64,000 nucleotides of DNA, from assembly GCA_037576215.1 (NCBI GenBank), contig JBANDB010000009.1, positions 3,038,001-3,102,000 on the forward strand. Reading direction: 5' to 3'. This stretch comes from Armillaria gallica (lineage: Eukaryota > Basidiomycota > Agaricomycetes > Agaricales > Physalacriaceae). Positions 59,549 through 64,000 of this stretch are shown in pieces. The notes beneath the pieces are model-generated. The model ran no database searches, was not told where the DNA came from, and was given only the letters and a program-made list of their open reading frames with translations. Both the position numbers and the translations under genes were made by a program. Position 1 is the first letter of the stretch. The number at the start of each line of letters is the position of its first letter.

Positions 59549-59718
59549 GGCTCCAACTTAAGTTTGTAGGTATTCAGCGCTGATCAAGAAAACAATGTAC
59601 TTCATAGTTTGAATTTCAATACAGACGCAACACGATTTTTTCCGGCGTGCCATTTCTGCCGAGCGGAGTTTTCACTCCTTCCCACTTCTTCTTACTCCGC
59701 TCGTCGGTCACTTCTCAC

Positions 59719-59738
59719 ACGACGACGACGACGACGAC
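59719..59738. repeat. Trinucleotide microsatellite (ACG)n
   Basis: About six and a half uninterrupted ACG units in the presumed 5' UTR/promoter of MPE1, 77 bp before its start codon. Likely polymorphic in length. Confidence 0.9.
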
Positions 59739-59814
59739 TTTGCCTGAATACATTCTCTTCAGGTTGAACTCCACTATTCTCCTTACTTAGCATCTGCTTT
59801 GTCAATTGATAGAT

Positions 59815-61821
59815 ATGGCATCGTCTGTTTTTTACAAGTTCAACTCGAGGAGAGACGAATCACGGGTGACCTTCGATGGCACCGGTATCTCTGTATTTGA
59901 TCTCAAGCGCGATATTATCTTAGCCAACAACATGGGGAAAGCGAATGATTTTGACTTGTACATCTACGACAGTACTTCCAAGCAAGGTGCGTGTACTAGC
60001 ACTTGACATTTTTCAGTCGAGCTTACACGTTGCGTGACAGAGTACAAAGACGACTCCGAAATAATTCCTCGTTCTTCTTATGTCATTGTCAAGCGACTAC
60101 CAGCGTCTCGTCCTGGAAAGGGTAAAGCCTCAATGTATATCGCAGGTGCTGGAAACGTCGTACCGACCTCCGAACCTGTGTCGAGAAATGGATCTACATG
60201 GCACAAGGGTGCTCTATCAAAACGATTTGATGGAAAGGACGAGACTCCGCAAAGACTTGTGCGTGACTGTTGTGATGAAAGTTTCTGTATTTACGCCTGT
60301 GCTAGCCGACTGCACCGACCGCGCCCGTGCCCGTTGCATCATCTGTGACCAAGGGTGATGAAGCAGCCGCCATGGCTGCAATGTTTCAAGCCCAAACTGC
60401 GAATTGGGAAGAGACACAGGAAAAAATGTCCCAGTTGGTGTCGCCCCGAGGGGTTCCTTGTCCATGTAGTAGCCTGTTTTCTAATGAATTCTTGTTTTTT
60501 TTTCCTACTTGCTCTCAATAGCGCTCAACGTATTTACAACAATGCTCGAGGGACGGGGTTTTCTCGTGGTGGCAAACCTCATTCGGCGCACCAGCCATAT
60601 CAAGTACCAGATAGACCTTTGCCTCCCAGTTATGTCTGCTATCGATGTGGTCAGAAAGGTCGGTTGTTTAACTCCTCTCATGACGGTTACACTGACGTGC
60701 TCTGAAGGACACTGGATCAAGGATTGCCCGACGAACAATGATCGCGAATACGATAACAAACCTCGCATAAAACGAACGACAGGTATCCCACGAAGTATGC
60801 TCAAGGCTGTGGAGAACCCCGTCGGTGCACAAATTGGACAGGGAGTCATGGTCACACCAGAGGGTGGTTATGTCGTTGCTCAACCTGACATGTCCGTCAC
60901 TTCATTCACTTAATCATATTAACGATACTCATTCAGTTGCAGAGCCTCGTGGCACAAGCAGGTATCACGAACCAAAGCACTCACCGCTGCCGATGTCCGT
61001 GAACGTGTACCCACAGATGCCAGTCTTGTTTGTCCCATCGACAATAAACTCTTCCGTGACGCTGTGAAGACTCCTTGCTGTGGCACGATATATTGCGAAG
61101 AGTGTATACAGACGCACCTTCTCGAACGAGATTTCATATGTCCAAACTGTGCTAAGAAAATTGCTTCTCTGGATGAACTGTTTGCGGATAAGCCGATGCG
61201 TACTAAAATAACGGACTACATCGAAAAGGCTATCGAGAAGAGTAAAACGGAGGTTGAAGAAGAGACCGGTCCCACTACAGATGACTCTGCCCAGGTATGC
61301 TGATGTTGGTGTGAACCGTCACGATACCTAACAAGATCGTGTAGCAGGAGGAACCAAACTTAGAACAGGACTTCTATTCTGACCAACAGCCTGGTGCAGA
61401 TGTGAACATGCAGGAAATGCTTGTAAACAGCATTCCTCAACTACAAGCGCAGATCTCTCAAATTTCCGTCATGCTTCAAAATTCCTCCCTCCCAATGCAA
61501 GTGCGAGCGACGACGGAAATGCAATACCAGCAGCTCCAAATGCAACTGCAGCAAGCCCAGACCTTCTCCGCGGCGCTGGCAAGTCTCCAACAACAGCAGC
61601 AAATCCAGCAGCAGGTCCAGAACGCCAACGGGGCAGCTTATAACAACATGGCGGCTGCTTGGTCGAATCCGTTCGTAAACCAACAACCTGCGGGACAAGA
61701 GTCGGCATACCAGCGTTTACCCGTTAATAATCGACGCCGTAACGTGAAGCGGGAGCGTCCTTCGGATTTTCTGGAAGTTGGCGGTGAATCTGACAATAAA
61801 GTGGCGAGGTATTGGGAGTGA
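59815..61821 (+). CDS. MPE1: MPE1-like 3'-end processing factor (DWNN, zinc knuckle, RING)
   Basis: A nuclear subunit of the cleavage and polyadenylation factor (RBBP6 homologue). The ubiquitin-like DWNN domain opens the protein: SSVFYKFNSRRDESRVTFDG, ISVFDLKRDIILANNMGKAN and DFDLYIYDSTSKQEYKDD, with PRSSYVIVKRLPASRPGKGK. A CCHC zinc knuckle spans an intron (YVCYRCGQKG, then HWIKDCP). KPRIKRTTGIPRSML is a conserved linker. The RING/U-box-like domain is LVCPIDNKLFRDAVKTPCC, IYCEECIQTHLLERDFICPN and C. After it are an acidic stretch and a Gln-rich coiled region (QQLQMQLQQAQ), ending RRRNVKRERPSDFLEV. Introns near 59,984-60,041, 60,465-60,521, 60,660-60,710 and 61,295-61,346 are short GT-AG; the junction near 60,893-60,945 (to ASWHKQVSRTKALTAADV) was chosen by frame. 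Start at 59815; the in-frame ATG at 59806 is an alternative. Confidence 0.85.
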
Positions 61822-62636
61822 TCGATGGCGCACGTACATATGTATTCTTCACATTGGCATCATGGACATGTACAAATTGCACACATTCTAATCGCATTAA
61901 GTTTAATTCAACATACTGGGGAAGGGCTGATGATGAAGATCTGGATTGGTGACCCGCAACATGCCTTGTGATGGGCGAAGAATAGTACCCTACAGCTATG
62001 TATGACTATACACCGCTGCTCGTCGCAGTATGCTATTCTATTACTGATCAGTTCTATGGACTGTGTAACACCAAGGTGGAATTCTACGTAATACTGGGGA
62101 AGGGCCGCCAGCCAGCGGCGCAGACCTTGCTTGACATCAAGGAAAACTCGAGAAAACATATAGTAGACCAATACTCATTAAACCGTTGCACGTAAGAACT
62201 TTAATCAAAATGTAAGGTGTATATAAATCTGTCGCTTCGACCCAGGATGCATAGCTGATACCTTGCGTTTCCATGGTGAAACCATCGTTGGTGGAGGAGG
62301 TATCAGCACTAGAATGTCTGCCCTCTCGCCACTCTGCTTCCCGTTGATTGCCTCGACACAAACCGAACCCGAAGCCCTCTAGCATCCTTCTCACATATCG
62401 TAGGCGGGGATAGAGATATCCACATGTGTGTACTTTTTCCGGCGCGCGCGGGGGAATTGTCGATGTGGTTTTAGATTCACAAGAACCACTGCTGGACTTA
62501 GGGAGGAAAATGCAACATATCATTACGCTTATGTAAAAAATGAGACGAAAAATGGCTTCAAATAAGGGCCTTGACAAGTAAGGTGACGGTGGACCCGTGA
62601 GAAAAATAAAAGAGCAGCTCTATCTCAACTTTGGCA
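61822..62636. other. Convergent intergenic region, MPE1 / GH18
   Basis: About 815 bp between two converging stops. A 146-codon minus-strand open stretch (62,137-62,577) has no recognisable motif or clear splice partners. I see nothing else to annotate. Confidence 0.35.
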
Positions 62637-64000
62637 TCAAACAGGGAAAGCTTCGGCACGAACAGCCTTGATCCAAGAAGCCGCGGCATCTGGGAACTAT
62701 GTTTCGGAAAATGAGCTGAGTTAAACTTTATGCAACAATGACCGTACTTCCCAGATCGAGACGCCCGCATCTACAACAATAGTTAATCTTTTGAACTGCG
62801 CAAAGTACTCGATGCGCTATGACTTACTCCATCCTTGGCTATGCGCTGTCTTCAAGCACGAGGCTAGTGTAGACGTGGACATAAAACCGCCGCTGTCGAC
62901 ATTGCTCTCTGTGCCCGGTTTACCTATCACCAGCTTCGAAAGCGGTACTTTGGCGTTGCTGGCTATTTGGAAGAGCGCTGTCTGAGGATTTTTTGATGAT
63001 GAGGTAGTCAATAACCCAGTACACGTCGTGTATTCAGTTCCCTCTGCACGGGGCGGGTCAAATTAGAAGGAAGCAACGCGGAAAACTGGAGACGCACGAT
63101 TGTAAAACTAGTTTCAAAGCAGCATGAGGTATCGGTTTCACACTAGGACGGAATACACCATACCTGGACATTATACCAGTCGATTGAACCTCCAACGGCG
63201 GCGTGGACGGTGCGGTAAGCGCCTCCACTGCCTGGTGTAAACCTAGGCGAAATTGGTCCCGCTGATCAGTCCAGCAAACATGGTTCAATAATGGTCAGTA
63301 CCATGGAGCCACGGCTGATAAGTATGCGCAAGTCAGTCAAACAGAAATATCCTCCGAGAAAATGAATTCCTGACGGGCATGAGTAAGGATATATTCGCCT
63401 TGAGGAAGTTGACGTCGAAGTTCTTTTGTAAAGGCTATGATCCATTTCTTGGAATGGTTAGGGCCACAATACCATTCAGAGTGAAGATACTTACCTCAGC
63501 CCGACCATCTCCAGCACCTACAGCGTCGAAATCCTTTGGTTTTCAGTGTTTCGTAAGTGGTTAAGACAAGTTGACACAATATTTACCTCATAGTCGACGT
63601 CGATCCCATCCATATCATACTTCTTGACCCACTCAGCCATTGTGGTTGCTGTTTTAGTGGGATCTGCACCTCTTGACGTGGGTTTGTCAGTAGATCCAAA
63701 GACAGAAACAATGAGCTTGATTCCCGCAGCCGCATATTGCGCCTATCGTGCTTCGCTGAGCTGTTGATAGATGAGTCCAATCTTTAGCCTGTGACATTGA
63801 GGTACGTTATACTATCGCTGATGCCGAAGAATTAGACTCACTAGGTCGACGGGGGTACCCGACGTAAGGACAAACGATAAAGCGCTGTTGCATTATGGTC
63901 AGATGGAGAAATTGATCGCAGGAATATTTACAAAACATTGTATCCCTAGACGAAAGTCAGTGGAGAGCCTGGGATGTCAAAGGCAAGTACGGCTCCTACG
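62637..64000 (-). CDS. Glycoside hydrolase family 18 (chitinase-like), 5' end beyond right edge
   Basis: A GH18 TIM-barrel protein. Small exons read GYNVFALSFVLTSG, AQYAAAGIKLIVSVFGSTDK, then the active-site strand KKYDMDGIDVDYED (DxxDxDxE, with the acid/base glutamate present), FDAVGAGDGRAE, KWIIAFTKELRRQLPQGEYI with LTHAPVAPW, SGGAYRTVHAAVGGSIDWYN and VQFYN, EGTEYTTCTGLLTTSSSKN, KVPLSKLVIGKPGTESNVDS, and the end DAAASWIKAVRAEAFPV with stop at 62637. This matches the short chitinase/narbonin-like fungal GH18 proteins without chitin-binding modules. Many introns are very short and some exon edges are approximate. The start and any signal peptide lie past 64,000. Confidence 0.75.

Noticed and set aside
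62137..62577. 146-codon minus-strand ORF after MPE1
   Set aside because: No recognisable motif or codon pattern, lies between two converging genes, likely 3' UTR.
1..64000. tRNA/rRNA genes, transposons, CRISPR-like arrays
   Set aside because: No tRNA-like cloverleaf, transposase or reverse transcriptase motifs, terminal repeats or regularly spaced repeats were found by eye; a tRNAscan or repeat search would be the decisive test.

Overview
This window is nuclear DNA from a filamentous basidiomycete, most likely an Agaricomycete. Genes are dense and split by many 41-60 bp GT-AG introns with CTNA-type branch points. The gene set is typical of mushrooms: a TKL-like kinase with an HGDLRG catalytic loop, an agaric-type arrestin-like protein, a Cdc15/SepH-class kinase, a PAK kinase, TEL1 and BYE1. 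I see no bacterial operons, mobile elements, tRNA or rRNA genes, or CRISPR arrays. Exon boundaries come from reading GT-AG sites by eye, and exons were joined only where reading frame and family motifs agree.

Layout. 1-3.2 kb: the 5' half of a cytochrome P450 (-) diverges from an L-arabinitol 4-dehydrogenase (+). 3.8-9.3 kb: a very large kinase (-) combining a calponin-homology region, a Cdc15/SepH-type kinase domain and a C-terminal Cys/His-rich finger. 11.2-15.0 kb: BYE1-like PHD/TFIIS-M/SPOC transcription factor (+). 15.5-19.8 kb: TKL-like kinase with a PPxY motif and a possible C-terminal membrane anchor (+). 19.9-20.9 kb: dynactin p24-like subunit (-). 22.1-23.6 kb: arrestin-like protein (+). 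24.7-26.9 kb: unknown protein with a SUMO-interaction-like motif and a zinc-finger-like end (+), tail to tail with glucose-6-phosphate 1-epimerase (-). 28.6-37.9 kb: TEL1/ATM (+). 38.2-40.5 kb: PAK/STE20 kinase (-). 41.6-44.1 kb: MVP1 sorting nexin (-). 44.3-47.4 kb: CCC2 copper ATPase (-), divergent from COQ3 (+, 47.8-48.7 kb). 49.0-51.1 kb: VCX1 Ca2+/H+ exchanger (-). 51.4-59.5 kb: a metabolic neighbourhood of CmcJ/AsaB-like oxidoreductase (-), MFS sugar transporter (+), ACMSD-like amidohydrolase (-) and FMN-dependent 2-hydroxyacid dehydrogenase (+). 59.8-61.8 kb: MPE1 (+). 62.6-64.0 kb: GH18 chitinase-like gene (-), cut by the right edge.

The genes do not form one pathway. Most are housekeeping: DNA damage signalling (TEL1), mitotic exit/septation and polarity kinases, transcription elongation and mRNA 3'-end processing (BYE1, MPE1), endosomal sorting (MVP1), metal homeostasis (CCC2, VCX1) and ubiquinone synthesis (COQ3). 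The 51-59 kb stretch is the only part that looks like a co-located metabolic set.

A recurring oddity is the single-base reading-frame break inside otherwise well-conserved exons (BYE1, arrestin-like, TEL1 several times, CCC2, the FMN dehydrogenase). Several lie at short base runs. Because unrelated genes are hit, uncorrected indel errors in the assembly are the simplest explanation, but pseudogenisation cannot be excluded from sequence alone.
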